Shown here in pieces: positions 19,706 to 29,981 of a stretch of DNA of 64,000 bases. Position 1 is the stretch's first letter; each line of letters opens with the position of its first letter. Below the pieces are notes generated by a model that saw only the letters and a program-made list of their open reading frames with translations, was not told where the DNA came from and made no database searches. Source of the DNA: an uncultured Bacteroidota bacterium (GTDB lineage Bacteria > Bacteroidota > Bacteroidia > Bacteroidales > P3); contig CACWPQ010000014.1 of the NCBI GenBank assembly GCA_902762805.1, positions 1-64,000 on the forward strand, read 5' to 3'. Position numbers and translations under genes: made by a program.

Positions 19706-21700
19706 ATGAAGAAGACACGGTTCTTATTGATGCTCTTGACGGCGCTTTGCTTGGTCGGTGTGAACGGCAGAGCCCAGTCTAACGCGTTCCACACCATGAC
19801 ATTCATCAACGAAGGTGGCGGCTACTTCTCGTTCAGCCGCTCCACGCCTGACGGCCAAAGTGTCGACACTATGGATTACACTTTTAGGAGGTCTTCCACC
19901 GAGACGCTACAGGTGCAGGAGGGGAGTTCCGTCTATATCGGCCTCTCGTCGGAGCGGCGCGGTTCATTCTTCTATGGAGAGATACGATATGAAGGAGGCT
20001 TTCCGCGATTGCTTCATTTCTATGTGGACAACCGGGAGGTACCCCTCGACAGCATCTACTCTTTCTACGACGAGGAGAGCTTCTATTACTGGTATTCCTA
20101 CACCCTCGCCAACATCACCTCCGACCACACTTTCCGCGCCGTCTTCGGAGAGTGGGAGGAGGACATCAACCCTACGCCGCGACCCACGCACACTATTACC
20201 TTCATCAAACAAGGCAATGGCAGCATGTACGGTGGGGGTAGTGGTGGCAGCATGAGTTTATATGATAGAGATACTCTTCGTTTGACGGAGGAAGAAGGTT
20301 TGTACTTTAGTGTTGAGATTGAGGGTATCAGGCCAGATTCCAGATATTGGTATTCAAATCTGGACCGAGAACTACAACCTCTCCACCTGTACGTGGACGA
20401 TGTGGAAATTCCGCTCGACAGCATCACGAGAAGATTCGATTGCTTCACCTTGGAATACGGGTATTACTACAGACAGGTAGTTACCTCCGACCATGAGGTC
20501 CGTGTTGTATTCGGGCCTGTGGACACCACCCAGCTGCCGCCGCTGCATACCATAGAGGTTGTGAACGAGGGTGGTGGAAACATCGATTATGGTAGTCTCT
20601 CTTCGTACCTCGGAATTGTGATTGATGGTGGGTGGGGTTTTGTACTACTACCCGACACCATGCTGTTCCAAGCCGAGGAGGGAATGGCTGTAAATATTGT
20701 GATGCATTCGTTGAGACCTGAATCCGGGCGATATGAGGATTACTCCAATCCCCGCCTTCTCCACTTCTATATCGACGGCGTCGAAATTCCGCTCGACAGC
20801 ATTTTTGAGGGTTATTACATCGATAGGTATTTCTATAAGTACCCCCTTCCCAACATCACGTCCAGCCACACCGTCCGCGCCGTGTTCGGCCAGTGGGACA
20901 CCCTCCCTTCCATCCACACCATGACCATTGTCAATCAGGGTGGCGGAAAAATCCATTCGCCTCGGTCCAAGGCACACGATGCCATACGAATGTTATTGGT
21001 CTCCGAGGGCGACCCGTTCACCGTCAGGATGGATTCCTACCGCCCCGGCAGCCCCCACTACGGCGACTACGCCAACCCGAAGCTCCTCCACTTCTATGTG
21101 GACGATGTCGAAGTGCCCCTTGGCAGCATCTTCAGCGGCTACGACGCCGCGACGCAGACCCTGCACTACGTCTACACGGATTCCAATGTTACTGCCAACC
21201 ACGTCTTCCGCGTCGAATTTGGTCCTTGGAGCGATGACGTGTACGTGCTGACGCTCGAGGCCAACGACCCGGCCATGGGCAGCGTCTTTGGCGGCGGCAC
21301 ATACGAGGCTGGCACCGAGGCCACCCTCACGGCCACGCCCAACGAGGGCTACCGCTTCGTCGGCTGGCAGGACGGCAACACCGACAATCCGCGCACCGTC
21401 ATCGTCACGGCGGACGCCACCTATATCGCCACCTTCGAGGCCGAGGTGGGCATCAATGAGGTGGACGGCGCCGACGGCATCACTCTCCACCCCAACCCTG
21501 CCTGCACCAAGGTCACCATATTTGGACTTGAGCAGGGTAGCAAGGTATCGGTTGTGGACCTCAACGGTCGTGAGGTCTCCTCGCTCCTCACTCCTGACTC
21601 CTCACTGACGATTGATGTCAGCGGACTGGCCCAAGGCGCCTACTTCGTCCGCATCGTTGGTAAGCACCAGCAGGCTATCCGCAAGCTGATAGTAAAGTAG
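19706..21700 (+). CDS. secreted repeat protein with T9SS sorting domain
   Basis: A 664-residue exported protein. The start at 19706 gives a classic signal peptide (MKKTRFLLMLLTALCLVGVN, cut after about residue 24). Four repeats of roughly 110-130 residues follow, starting at about 29, 162, 281 and 404. Each opens with HT[MI]x and xxNxGGG, contains LHFYVDxxEVPLDSI, and ends TSxHxxRxxFGxW. Residues 513-580 form one InlB-B/Flg_new-like repeat (GYRFVGWQDG, ATYIATFEAE). The last 80 residues (from about 582) are a T9SS type A sorting domain: LHPNPA, VSVVDLNGREV, LAQGAYFVRIV, KLIVK. It is probably displayed on or released from the cell surface. The function of the four repeats is unknown to me. It sits behind leader RNA B and ends in a strong terminator. 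Confidence 0.88.
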   Translation: MKKTRFLLMLLTALCLVGVNGRAQSNAFHTMTFINEGGGYFSFSRSTPDGQSVDTMDYTFRRSSTETLQVQEGSSVYIGLSSERRGSFFYGEIRYEGGFPRLLHFYVDNREVPLDSIYSFYDEESFYYWYSYTLANITSDHTFRAVFGEWEEDINPTPRPTHTITFIKQGNGSMYGGGSGGSMSLYDRDTLRLTEEEGLYFSVEIEGIRPDSRYWYSNLDRELQPLHLYVDDVEIPLDSITRRFDCFTLEYGYYYRQVVTSDHEVRVVFGPVDTTQLPPLHTIEVVNEGGGNIDYGSLSSYLGIVIDGGWGFVLLPDTMLFQAEEGMAVNIVMHSLRPESGRYEDYSNPRLLHFYIDGVEIPLDSIFEGYYIDRYFYKYPLPNITSSHTVRAVFGQWDTLPSIHTMTIVNQGGGKIHSPRSKAHDAIRMLLVSEGDPFTVRMDSYRPGSPHYGDYANPKLLHFYVDDVEVPLGSIFSGYDAATQTLHYVYTDSNVTANHVFRVEFGPWSDDVYVLTLEANDPAMGSVFGGGTYEAGTEATLTATPNEGYRFVGWQDGNTDNPRTVIVTADATYIATFEAEVGINEVDGADGITLHPNPACTKVTIFGLEQGSKVSVVDLNGREVSSLLTPDSSLTIDVSGLAQGAYFVRIVGKHQQAIRKLIVK

Positions 21701-21726
21701 CAGAGGAGGACAACACCAACACTACC

Positions 21727-21770
21727 GCGGTTCCGAGCAGGTATTATGCCCGGAACCGCTACCTTTTTTT
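21727..21770 (+). terminator. terminator after the T9SS cargo gene
   Basis: Stem GCGGTTCCG/CGGAACCGC (21727-21759) with a 15-nt loop, followed by TACC and seven T. Confidence 0.85.
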
Positions 21771-21785
21771 CGACCAAAGTATCCA

Positions 21786-21858
21786 CCATTACCCAACGAT
21801 GGGTAATAATGCGAAAAGGCCTATCTATTACCCTAGAGAGCCCCTACCATTCCCCTAC
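21786..21858 (+). repeat. dispersed palindromic element, copy 2
   Basis: Closest to copy 1: hairpin ATTACCC-AACGAT-GGGTAAT, then ATTACCCTAGAGAGCCCCTACC and a second CCCCTAC. GGGTAAT could pair with either the upstream or the downstream ATTACCC. It lies between a terminator and the eno promoter. Confidence 0.85.
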
Positions 21859-21913
21859 ACTCCCCTCCCCACTTTTTTTTGCATTTCTATCACTCCATTT
21901 CCTCTTTTTTTCG

Positions 21914-21921
21914 TATCTTTG
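21914..21921 (+). promoter_or_regulatory. eno promoter (-7 element)
   Basis: TATCTTTG 38 nt before the eno start codon; no good -33 TTTG at the expected distance, although the upstream region is T-rich. Confidence 0.7.
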
Positions 21922-21952
21922 CACTCTCGAAAAAGGTAACAATAAAACATAA

Positions 21953-24170
<2,218 letters not shown>

Positions 24171-24183
24171 CGTTTTCGGGCTG

Positions 24184-24191
24184 CAAAATTA
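24184..24191 (-). promoter_or_regulatory. rsgA promoter (-7 element)
   Basis: TAATTTTG on the minus strand, back to back with the plus-strand promoter at 24202-24230. The rsgA start is only 14 nt downstream, so its leader is very short. Confidence 0.65.
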
Positions 24192-24201
24192 CGAAATTTT
24201 C

Positions 24202-24230
24202 TTGAATTTTAAACTTTTTTCGTATCTTTG
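24202..24230 (+). promoter_or_regulatory. promoter of the GT2-GH2 pair
   Basis: TTG at 24202-24204, 18 bp, TATCTTTG at 24223-24230; start codon at 24257. Confidence 0.75.
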
Positions 24231-24256
24231 CACCCTCAAATTCAACCGCACCGAAC

Positions 24257-25132
24257 ATGGATACACCCTTCTCTATCATCATTCCAAGCTGGAACAACCT
24301 GCCATTCCTGCAACTCTGTGTAGACAGCATTCGAAAGAATTCCGCTATGCGACACCAAATTATTGTCCATGTCAACGAGGGCTCCGACGGCACCCTCGAG
24401 TGGGTGCGCAGCCAGGGGTTGGACTACACTTTCTCGGAGCGCAACATCGGTGTCTGCATGGCGTGCAATATGATGCGCACCAAGGTGGCAACTGACTTTA
24501 TCTTCTACGTCAACGACGACATGTACCTCCTCCCCGGTTGGGATACGGTGCTCGCTGCCGAGGTAGCCTCGCTGCCCGACAACCGCTTCTTCCTCTCCTC
24601 CACCATGATCCAGCCCCACAATCACCTTGATGGAGGTATCACTGCCAATTATGGCGATAGCCTTGAAAGCTTCGACGAGTCACGCCTGTTGCGCGACTAT
24701 ATGTCGCACGAACATCGTGACTGGCGTGGCGCCACCTGCCCCCCCAACCTCATGCATCGCGACATTTGGGACCTCATCGGTGGTTACAGCATCGAATACA
24801 CCCCCGGCATGGGCAGCGACCCCGACCTGACGGCCAAGCTATGGATGGCCGGTGTGCGCCACTTCAAGGGGCTATCGGCTTCGCGTGCCTACCACTTCGA
24901 GACCCGTAGCACTGGACGAGTCAGACGCAACAATGGACGCATACAATTTATGCTGAAGTGGGGCGTCAACAATTCGGCGGTACGTCGCCACCTGGTGCAT
25001 CAAGGTGAGCCTTGGGGTACATGCTCCGCACGCGAAGGACTCTCCGCATCAGACCATCGGTTGACCCGCCTGAAGGCCATTTGGGCCTTACTTACGGGAT
25101 GTCAGCTCGGCCCTATTGACCCCATCCAATAG
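24257..25132 (+). CDS. family 2 glycosyltransferase
   Basis: A GT-A fold glycosyltransferase of 291 residues. The N-terminal strand FSIIIPSWNNLPFLQLCVDS binds the nucleotide sugar. VNEGSDGT and the metal-binding FYVNDDMYL (DxD-like NDD) follow, and a GYSIEYTPGMGSDPDLTAKLW acceptor-side segment is also typical. There is no transmembrane segment. Donor and acceptor cannot be inferred. The next gene starts one nucleotide after its stop, so the GH2-like protein is surely co-expressed. Confidence 0.88.
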   Translation: MDTPFSIIIPSWNNLPFLQLCVDSIRKNSAMRHQIIVHVNEGSDGTLEWVRSQGLDYTFSERNIGVCMACNMMRTKVATDFIFYVNDDMYLLPGWDTVLAAEVASLPDNRFFLSSTMIQPHNHLDGGITANYGDSLESFDESRLLRDYMSHEHRDWRGATCPPNLMHRDIWDLIGGYSIEYTPGMGSDPDLTAKLWMAGVRHFKGLSASRAYHFETRSTGRVRRNNGRIQFMLKWGVNNSAVRRHLVHQGEPWGTCSAREGLSASDHRLTRLKAIWALLTGCQLGPIDPIQ

Positions 25133-25133
25133 C

Positions 25134-26648
25134 ATGCGACTCTTCTTTCTCCTCCTCACCACTTTCCTCTTCCCACTTTCGGCTAGTGCACAGCATTGGC
25201 GCGATACTGCCTCCTATCGACTCAATAAGATGCAGCCACACGACTGTGTCGTACCCGAGGGTGACTGGCAGCGCTCGCTGGATGGACAATGGATTGCACC
25301 TGGTGGCGACTCTGTTACACTTCCCATGCACCAGCCATTCGCAGACTCAATCCTCGTCCTGCAGCGCAATTTCACCCTGCCCGACCACTGGATTGGTCGT
25401 CGCACGGTGGTCAGCTTTGCTGCTGCTGGACCTGCATTCTATCTCTACGTCAACGGACGACAGGTGGGCTACAGCGAAGACTCTAAAACCCCAGCCGAGT
25501 GGGACATCACACGATACCTCCGTCCGAGTGTAAACCTTATGGAGATACGCCTTCTATGCAATTCCACCGGCAACCTCCTTGAGGATAACATTCCCATTGG
25601 AGGTATCACCAGGTCGATTACCCTTTACTCCCTGCCCTCAATCTATATATCCGACCTCCGCATCGATGCCACACTCGACACGAGCGACTACCTCACCGGC
25701 AGGCTTGATATTATGGTTGACCTCAGTCGAGAGGTACAAGGCGGCAGCGTAGAGGTGGAAATACTTGGCCGCAGTACGCGTAAGGCGCTACGTCCGGGCG
25801 ACTGGTTTGTAAGCCTTGGACCCGAAGTGGGATTGGTCGAGCCGTGGAGCGATACCTCTCCGTCGCTTTATTCACTCACTGTGCGTCTAATAGATGCTAC
25901 TGGGCGCGAAACACATCGCCTTGTCAAGTACATTGGCTTCCGCCGCGTCGAAATCTGCCAGGGACAGCTTCGGCTCAATGGGCACCCCCTTGAGATACGC
26001 GGACTCAACCGCATTGAACAAGCGCCCCTCGGCGGACAGCATGTATCACGAGATGAGATGCGGCGTACTGCGACGATTTTCAAGCAGCTAGGGTTTAACG
26101 CAGTGCGTACCCTCCGCCACCCGCCTGACGACTATTGGGTGCACCTCTGCGACTCGCTTGGCATACTGCTCTGTCTCCAACCAACACTTTGCCCCTCGGA
26201 CGCCACTCTGCTTGACGATTCGCGGTGGCTCAACCCCGTGCTCGACCGCGTTGTCAACCTCTACCGGCGCTATCGTAACCACCCATCGGTAGTAGTCTGG
26301 TGCCTCGCTGCCGATGGTCTAACAGGTCGTTGCCTCGACGATGCTTACCGTTTCTTGCGTTCCAAGGATCCTTCGCGTCCTATTCTTGCCCCTTCCTTGT
26401 GGTCGCCACGCGCCACCGATATCGCTTCGCCACCCAATCCCTCCCCAGCGCTCCTGCGCCGCTACCTTAAGAATATCCCAGCCCATTTGCCCTGCCTTCC
26501 TGTCATGCTCACCCCCACTGCGGGATCGCTGGACGACTTCTGGCAGCTTGTGCGCGATGAACCACGCCTTTCTGGAGCCTTCCTCTCCGATTTCCAGCTC
26601 AACGAGATGGCTCCGATACTCCCCTCATTTAAGCAGCATGAAAATTAA
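25134..26648 (+). CDS. secreted GH2/LacZ-like protein lacking catalytic residues
   Basis: A 504-residue protein with signal peptide MRLFFLLLTTFLFPLSASAQ. The ATG at 25134 is preferred to the ORF start 18 nt upstream. The fold follows LacZ-type GH2: a jelly-roll sugar-binding domain (FYLYVNGRQVGYSEDSKTPAEWDI), an immunoglobulin-like domain, and a barrel starting LEIRGLNRIEQAPLGG. NHPSVVVWCLAADG aligns with the acid/base motif NHPS-WSLGNES, but the Asn-Glu pair is Ala-Asp (393-394). The nucleophile region CEYAHAMGN is replaced by LTPTAG, although the flanking FWQLVRDEPRLSGAF still aligns with LacZ. The C-terminal LacZ domains are absent. It is probably a carbohydrate-binding pseudoenzyme. Confidence 0.8.
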   Translation: MRLFFLLLTTFLFPLSASAQHWRDTASYRLNKMQPHDCVVPEGDWQRSLDGQWIAPGGDSVTLPMHQPFADSILVLQRNFTLPDHWIGRRTVVSFAAAGPAFYLYVNGRQVGYSEDSKTPAEWDITRYLRPSVNLMEIRLLCNSTGNLLEDNIPIGGITRSITLYSLPSIYISDLRIDATLDTSDYLTGRLDIMVDLSREVQGGSVEVEILGRSTRKALRPGDWFVSLGPEVGLVEPWSDTSPSLYSLTVRLIDATGRETHRLVKYIGFRRVEICQGQLRLNGHPLEIRGLNRIEQAPLGGQHVSRDEMRRTATIFKQLGFNAVRTLRHPPDDYWVHLCDSLGILLCLQPTLCPSDATLLDDSRWLNPVLDRVVNLYRRYRNHPSVVVWCLAADGLTGRCLDDAYRFLRSKDPSRPILAPSLWSPRATDIASPPNPSPALLRRYLKNIPAHLPCLPVMLTPTAGSLDDFWQLVRDEPRLSGAFLSDFQLNEMAPILPSFKQHEN

Positions 26649-26650
26649 TT

Positions 26651-26682
26651 TTTGGCCACCTCGCAAAACCTTCGTATCTTTG
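26651..26682 (+). promoter_or_regulatory. promoter of the CNNM/CBS gene
   Basis: TTTG at 26651-26654, 20 bp, TATCTTTG at 26675-26682, starting within three bases of the previous stop codon. Confidence 0.75.
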
Positions 26683-26705
26683 CACCGCAATATATCAATG
26701 ATGAA

Positions 26706-27761
26706 ATGACGCTACTGCTTGTATTTCTGTTAGGTGCGATGTTTGTATCGTTCCTATGTTCCATTTTGGAATCGGTTCTTATGTCCACCCCGCTCTCCTA
26801 TATCACCATGCGCGAAGACGAGGGCTACAAGGCTGCCACCCTGTTCAAAAAATACAAGCAGGACAACGCCCAGGCCATAGCCGCCATCCTCTCGCTCAAC
26901 ACCATCGCCCACACCATCGGCGCCGCCGGCGTTGGCATGCAAGCCACCGAGGTGTTCGGCTCTGAGTGGTTCGGTGTTGTCTCTGTCGTCACCACTATCC
27001 TCATCCTCGTATTCACCGAGATTATCCCCAAAACCATCGGCACCAGCCAGTGGCGACGCCTCATGGGCTTCACCGCCCTCACTATCCGTGTCCTCATCTT
27101 CATCCTCTATCCTGTCGTCATACTCGTCCAGTGGTTCACCCGTCTCATAGCCCCACACGACGACGACGAGACCGCCGTCAGCCGCGAGGAAGTCGCCGCC
27201 ATGGCCGACATGGGCGAGGATGAAGGCGTTATCGACAGCGACGAAAACAAAATCATCCAGAACGTCATCAAGCTCTCCTCCATCAAGGCCTACGACGTCA
27301 TGACCCCGCGCGTTGTCGCCGCCACCGCACCCGAGAGTATGACCCTCCGCGACTTCTACCGCCAGGCCGAGTACTCCCACTTCTCGCGCATACCCGTCTA
27401 TGCCGACGAGGAGGACTTTATTACTGGCTACGTCCTTCGGAGCGAGGCTCTTGAGGAGCTGGCCGAGGACCACTTCGCCACCACCCTCGGCCAGATCAAA
27501 CGCACCATACCCCTCTTCAACGAAGAAATGTCCGTGGCCGAAATTTGGGACAACCTTCTCCGCCACAAGGAGCAAATCGCCGGCATCATCGACGAATTCG
27601 GCGCCTTCCAGGGCATCATCACACTCGAGGATATCATCGAGACCATCTTCGGCCTTGAGATAATAGATGAGTCCGACCAAGTGGCCGACATGCAGCAGTA
27701 TGCCCGCGAGCGCTGGCAGCAGCGACAGCGGCGCTTCAAAGAAATCAACCTCCCCGAGTAA
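26706..27761 (+). CDS. CNNM (DUF21) membrane protein with CBS pair
   Basis: An inner-membrane protein of 351 residues. Residues 1-145 are a CNNM/DUF21 transmembrane domain (ESVLMSTPLSYI, LSLNTIAHTIGAAGVG, FTEIIPKTIGTSQW). A CBS-domain pair follows (IKAYDVMTPRV..., SRIPVYADEED and GIIDEFGAFQGIITLEDIIETIFG). The C-terminal CorC/HlyC domain of the larger TlyC/GldE-type proteins is missing. Family members are linked to magnesium or sodium transport; substrate here is not determinable. I chose ATG 26706, since the upstream reading frame crosses the promoter. Confidence 0.9.
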   Translation: MTLLLVFLLGAMFVSFLCSILESVLMSTPLSYITMREDEGYKAATLFKKYKQDNAQAIAAILSLNTIAHTIGAAGVGMQATEVFGSEWFGVVSVVTTILILVFTEIIPKTIGTSQWRRLMGFTALTIRVLIFILYPVVILVQWFTRLIAPHDDDETAVSREEVAAMADMGEDEGVIDSDENKIIQNVIKLSSIKAYDVMTPRVVAATAPESMTLRDFYRQAEYSHFSRIPVYADEEDFITGYVLRSEALEELAEDHFATTLGQIKRTIPLFNEEMSVAEIWDNLLRHKEQIAGIIDEFGAFQGIITLEDIIETIFGLEIIDESDQVADMQQYARERWQQRQRRFKEINLPE

Positions 27762-27780
27762 TCCGCCAACTAAAACAGAA

Positions 27781-27817
27781 GCGACCGTCATCGAAGGATG
27801 ACGGTCGCTTTGCTTTG
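27781..27817. terminator. bidirectional terminator between CNNM gene and rpsT
   Basis: A perfect 12-bp stem GCGACCGTCATC/GATGACGGTCGC with a GAAG loop (27781-27808). T-rich sequence follows on the plus strand (TTTGCTTTG) and CTTCTGTTTT on the minus strand, which serves the two convergent genes. Confidence 0.9.
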
Positions 27818-27836
27818 TATCCGCTCAAGAGTTGAA

Positions 27837-28088
27837 TTACATGGCGTTGACTTTGCGCATGAGTTTCGATTTGAGGTTGGAAGCCTTGTTCTTGTGGATG
27901 ACCGAACGCTTGGCCAGCTTGTCGATGATGGAGAGCATCTTGGGCAGACGCTCGGTGGCAGCGGCCTTGTCCTCCAGAGCGCGGAAGTCGCGCAGGGCGT
28001 TGCGCATGGTTTTGGCATAGTAACGGTTCTCAACTCTCTTCTTCTCGTTGGAACGAATTCTCTTTTTTGCAGACTTGTGGTGTGCCAT
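27837..28088 (-). CDS. rpsT: 30S ribosomal protein S20
   Basis: S20 is a three-helix primary 16S binder of 83 residues: MAHHKSAKKRIRSNEKKRVE at the start, then KRSVIHKNKASNLKSKLMRKV at the end. It lies 38 nt downstream of tRNA-Glu on the same strand without a promoter of its own in between, so both probably come from one transcript. Confidence 0.96.
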   Translation of the reverse strand: MAHHKSAKKRIRSNEKKRVENRYYAKTMRNALRDFRALEDKAAATERLPKMLSIIDKLAKRSVIHKNKASNLKSKLMRKVNAM

Positions 28089-28126
28089 AAATTGTTACTT
28101 GTTCTGTTCTTTTATATATTATATTG

Positions 28127-28201
28127 TACCGCGTGCGGGATTCGAACCCGCGATTTTAAGAATGAAAATCTTACGTCCTGGGCCAACTAGACGAACGCGG
28201 C
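28127..28201 (-). tRNA. tRNA-Glu (anticodon TTC)
   Basis: A 75-nt cloverleaf. The acceptor stem is GCCGCGT/ACGCGGT with a G-T closing pair and discriminator A. The D arm resembles bacterial tRNA-Glu (TCGTCTAGTTGGCCCAGGAC). The anticodon arm is TAAGA-TTTTCAT-TCTTA, and the T arm is CGCGG-GTTCGAA-CCCGC-like. CCA is not encoded. Confidence 0.95.
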
Positions 28202-28245
28202 ATTGCGGTGGTTTTTCACCTGCTTTTTTCTTTCAAAAGCGGGTG

Positions 28246-28276
28246 CAAAATTACGAACATTTTCCGACATGGCAAA
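28246..28276 (-). promoter_or_regulatory. promoter of tRNA-Glu and rpsT
   Basis: On the minus strand, TTTG (28276-28273), 19 bp, TAATTTTG (28253-28246). The tRNA begins 44 nt downstream. Confidence 0.75.
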
Positions 28277-28313
28277 ATTTTTTTCACCATCGGCTGTTGA
28301 CAACCTTTCTGGA

Positions 28314-28988
28314 TTATTCGTTATCTGCCTGAAAACGAAAGCCTAAGCGCTTGCCGGTGACCAGCATTTTTTTGTCAAAATTGGTGCGCATTTCACCCAC
28401 CGAGACCAGCTTGATTTCGTCATACGGGGGAGTCAAAAGGTCAAAATTGGTGGTGTACTCGATGGCCGATTCGATAATTCCTTGCACGGACTCGGGCGTC
28501 ACCGTCGAAGTGTTGAAATTCGTGTACAGCATCCCCAACTCGCGCTTGCCCTCGATGAAATAATGCTTCTCGAGGTTCACGAAGACACGCCCGATCATGT
28601 ATCCGAGGTCGTTCTCGCGCTGGTAGGCGAAGCTGTCGGCCAGGAAGTTATATATGTGGATTACACCGCAATACGAGCGTTGCGGGTCCTCGCGCACGTA
28701 GGGCGTTTTCATCACCTGGTGGTCGCGCGAAAACTCGAACACATTGCTGTGCATCATGAAAATCAGTATGTCGCCGCCGAACTTCACCTCGAACTCGAAG
28801 TCGCCGCGGTCAGTGAATTCGAAGGCCACATGCTTGCCTTCCTCGCGGCATGCTTGCTGGAATTGCTGGATGAGTTCGCGGGTGGTGGTGCGGAAGAGTT
28901 CGAAGGCGTCTTTGGTGGAGTTGAAGACGGTTTGTTTGAGTTGGCTTTTGTTGAAAACCAAGTCTTTCAGTTCGGGTTTGAGTTGCAT
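28314..28988 (-). CDS. conserved-looking protein of unknown function
   Basis: A soluble-looking protein of 224 residues starting MQLKPELKDLVFNKSQLKQT. The open frame runs 270 nt further upstream, but that part is proline-rich and overlaps an 11-bp repeat tract, so I take the ATG at 28988. Recognisable segments are FEFEVKFGGDILIFMMHSN and YCGVIHIYNFLADSFAYQREND, suggesting a globular alpha/beta protein. I do not recognise a family or active site. There is no signal peptide or membrane segment. Confidence 0.75.
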   Translation of the reverse strand: MQLKPELKDLVFNKSQLKQTVFNSTKDAFELFRTTTRELIQQFQQACREEGKHVAFEFTDRGDFEFEVKFGGDILIFMMHSNVFEFSRDHQVMKTPYVREDPQRSYCGVIHIYNFLADSFAYQRENDLGYMIGRVFVNLEKHYFIEGKRELGMLYTNFNTSTVTPESVQGIIESAIEYTTNFDLLTPPYDEIKLVSVGEMRTNFDKKMLVTGKRLGFRFQADNE

Positions 28989-29266
28989 GGGTTTGCGTTT
29001 CTGGTTGATAATGTTTGGGGTGATAACGCTTGCGTGGGGAAAATAGTATGCCTGCGGGGCAGTTTTTCTTCTTGTCGTCCTGTGCGGTGGATGGGTAGGG
29101 GATGGGCAGGGGTTTTGTGGGGGGATGGTAGGGCTGTTCTTCGTCTGTTCTTCGGTTGTTCTTCGTCTGGCATAGGTGGGGGAGGTGGGGTTGGGCGACA
29201 GACATGTCGAGAACGCACAATATACGAAAAGATTGTGGGAAGTTTGCATTTTTAACATTTTTTTTC
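28989..29266. other. intergenic region with an 11-bp repeat
   Basis: This stretch separates the minus-strand gene at 28314-28988 from the ECF sigma gene. It is G/T-rich on the plus strand and holds three 11-bp units (29135-29167). A weak minus-strand -7-like sequence, TATATTG (29224-29218), may be the promoter of the minus gene. I see no other structure. Confidence 0.5.
29135..29167 (-). repeat. 11-bp tandem repeat, three units
   Basis: Units TGTTCTTCGTC, TGTTCTTCGGT and TGTTCTTCGTC on the plus strand. The middle unit is the exact reverse complement of ACCGAAGAACA, which is repeated three times at 44271-44303. Relative to the downstream gene both tracts have the same orientation. Confidence 0.85.
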
Positions 29267-29295
29267 TTGCATAAAAAAAATAATGTGTATCTTTG
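29267..29295 (+). promoter_or_regulatory. promoter of the ECF sigma gene
   Basis: TTG at 29267-29269, 18 bp, TATCTTTG at 29288-29295, which is the housekeeping consensus. The leader is about 70 nt. Confidence 0.75.
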
Positions 29296-29372
29296 CAGCC
29301 GAATTAAGTGGAACGAACAACTATTGAATGAAGCAAGGGTATCAGTTTTAACCCCCTAAAAATTAGAGGAAT

Positions 29373-29966
29373 ATGACGGACGTAAAGACCCGACAACTGT
29401 CAGACAATGAACTGATCATTCGCTACCAAGATGGCGACGCATCCTGTTTTGAGGCACTCCTCGAGCGCTATCAAGCCAAGGTGTATGGCTATATTTTCTC
29501 CGTCGTCAAGGACAAGGAGACGGCCGACGACATCTTCCAGGACACGTTCTACAAGGTCATCGTCACCATCAACTCCGGCCAGTACAAGGATGAGAACAAG
29601 TTCGTGCACTGGGTGATGCGCATTGCGCACAACCTCATTGTCGACCACTTCCGCCGCAACAACAAGATGCCCATGGTGCCCAACAAGCCCGAGGGCGATG
29701 TGGTGGACACCCTCAAGGCCCAGGACGACAATGTGGAGCACATGATGATGAAGAAGCAGACCAGCCAGAACATCCGCAAGTTGGTGCGCATGCTTCCGCC
29801 CGAGCAGCGCCGCGTGGTCATCCTGCGCCACTACGGCAAGTGTGACTTCAAGGACATTGCCGCCCGCACCGGCGTCAGCATCAATACCGCCCTCGGCCGC
29901 ATGCGCTACGCCATCATCAACCTCCGCCGCCTGGCCCAGGAGCATAATATGTATGTGGAGTTATAG
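29373..29966 (+). CDS. ECF-type RNA polymerase sigma factor
   Basis: A sigma-70 family protein of 197 residues with only regions 2 and 4, hence ECF type. Region 2 includes YQAKVYGYIFSVVKDKETADDIFQDTFYKV and WVMRIAHNLIVDHFRR. Region 4 is LPPEQRRVVILRHYGKCDFKDIAARTGVSINTALGRM. No anti-sigma factor gene is adjacent; the next gene, a SpoU methylase 15 nt downstream, is unlikely to be its regulator. Target promoters cannot be predicted. Confidence 0.93.
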   Translation: MTDVKTRQLSDNELIIRYQDGDASCFEALLERYQAKVYGYIFSVVKDKETADDIFQDTFYKVIVTINSGQYKDENKFVHWVMRIAHNLIVDHFRRNNKMPMVPNKPEGDVVDTLKAQDDNVEHMMMKKQTSQNIRKLVRMLPPEQRRVVILRHYGKCDFKDIAARTGVSINTALGRMRYAIINLRRLAQEHNMYVEL

Positions 29967-29981
29967 ATCAGACCGTGGTCA

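Noticed and set aside
26706-27761. CNNM/CBS gene as gldE
   Set aside because: GldE-type proteins carry a C-terminal CorC/HlyC domain and usually sit beside gldD. This protein lacks that domain and gldD is 5 kb away.
28989-29258. 90-codon upstream extension of the unknown gene at 28314
   Set aside because: Pro/Thr-rich sequence that translates the 11-bp tandem repeat. The conserved-looking part begins at the ATG at 28988.
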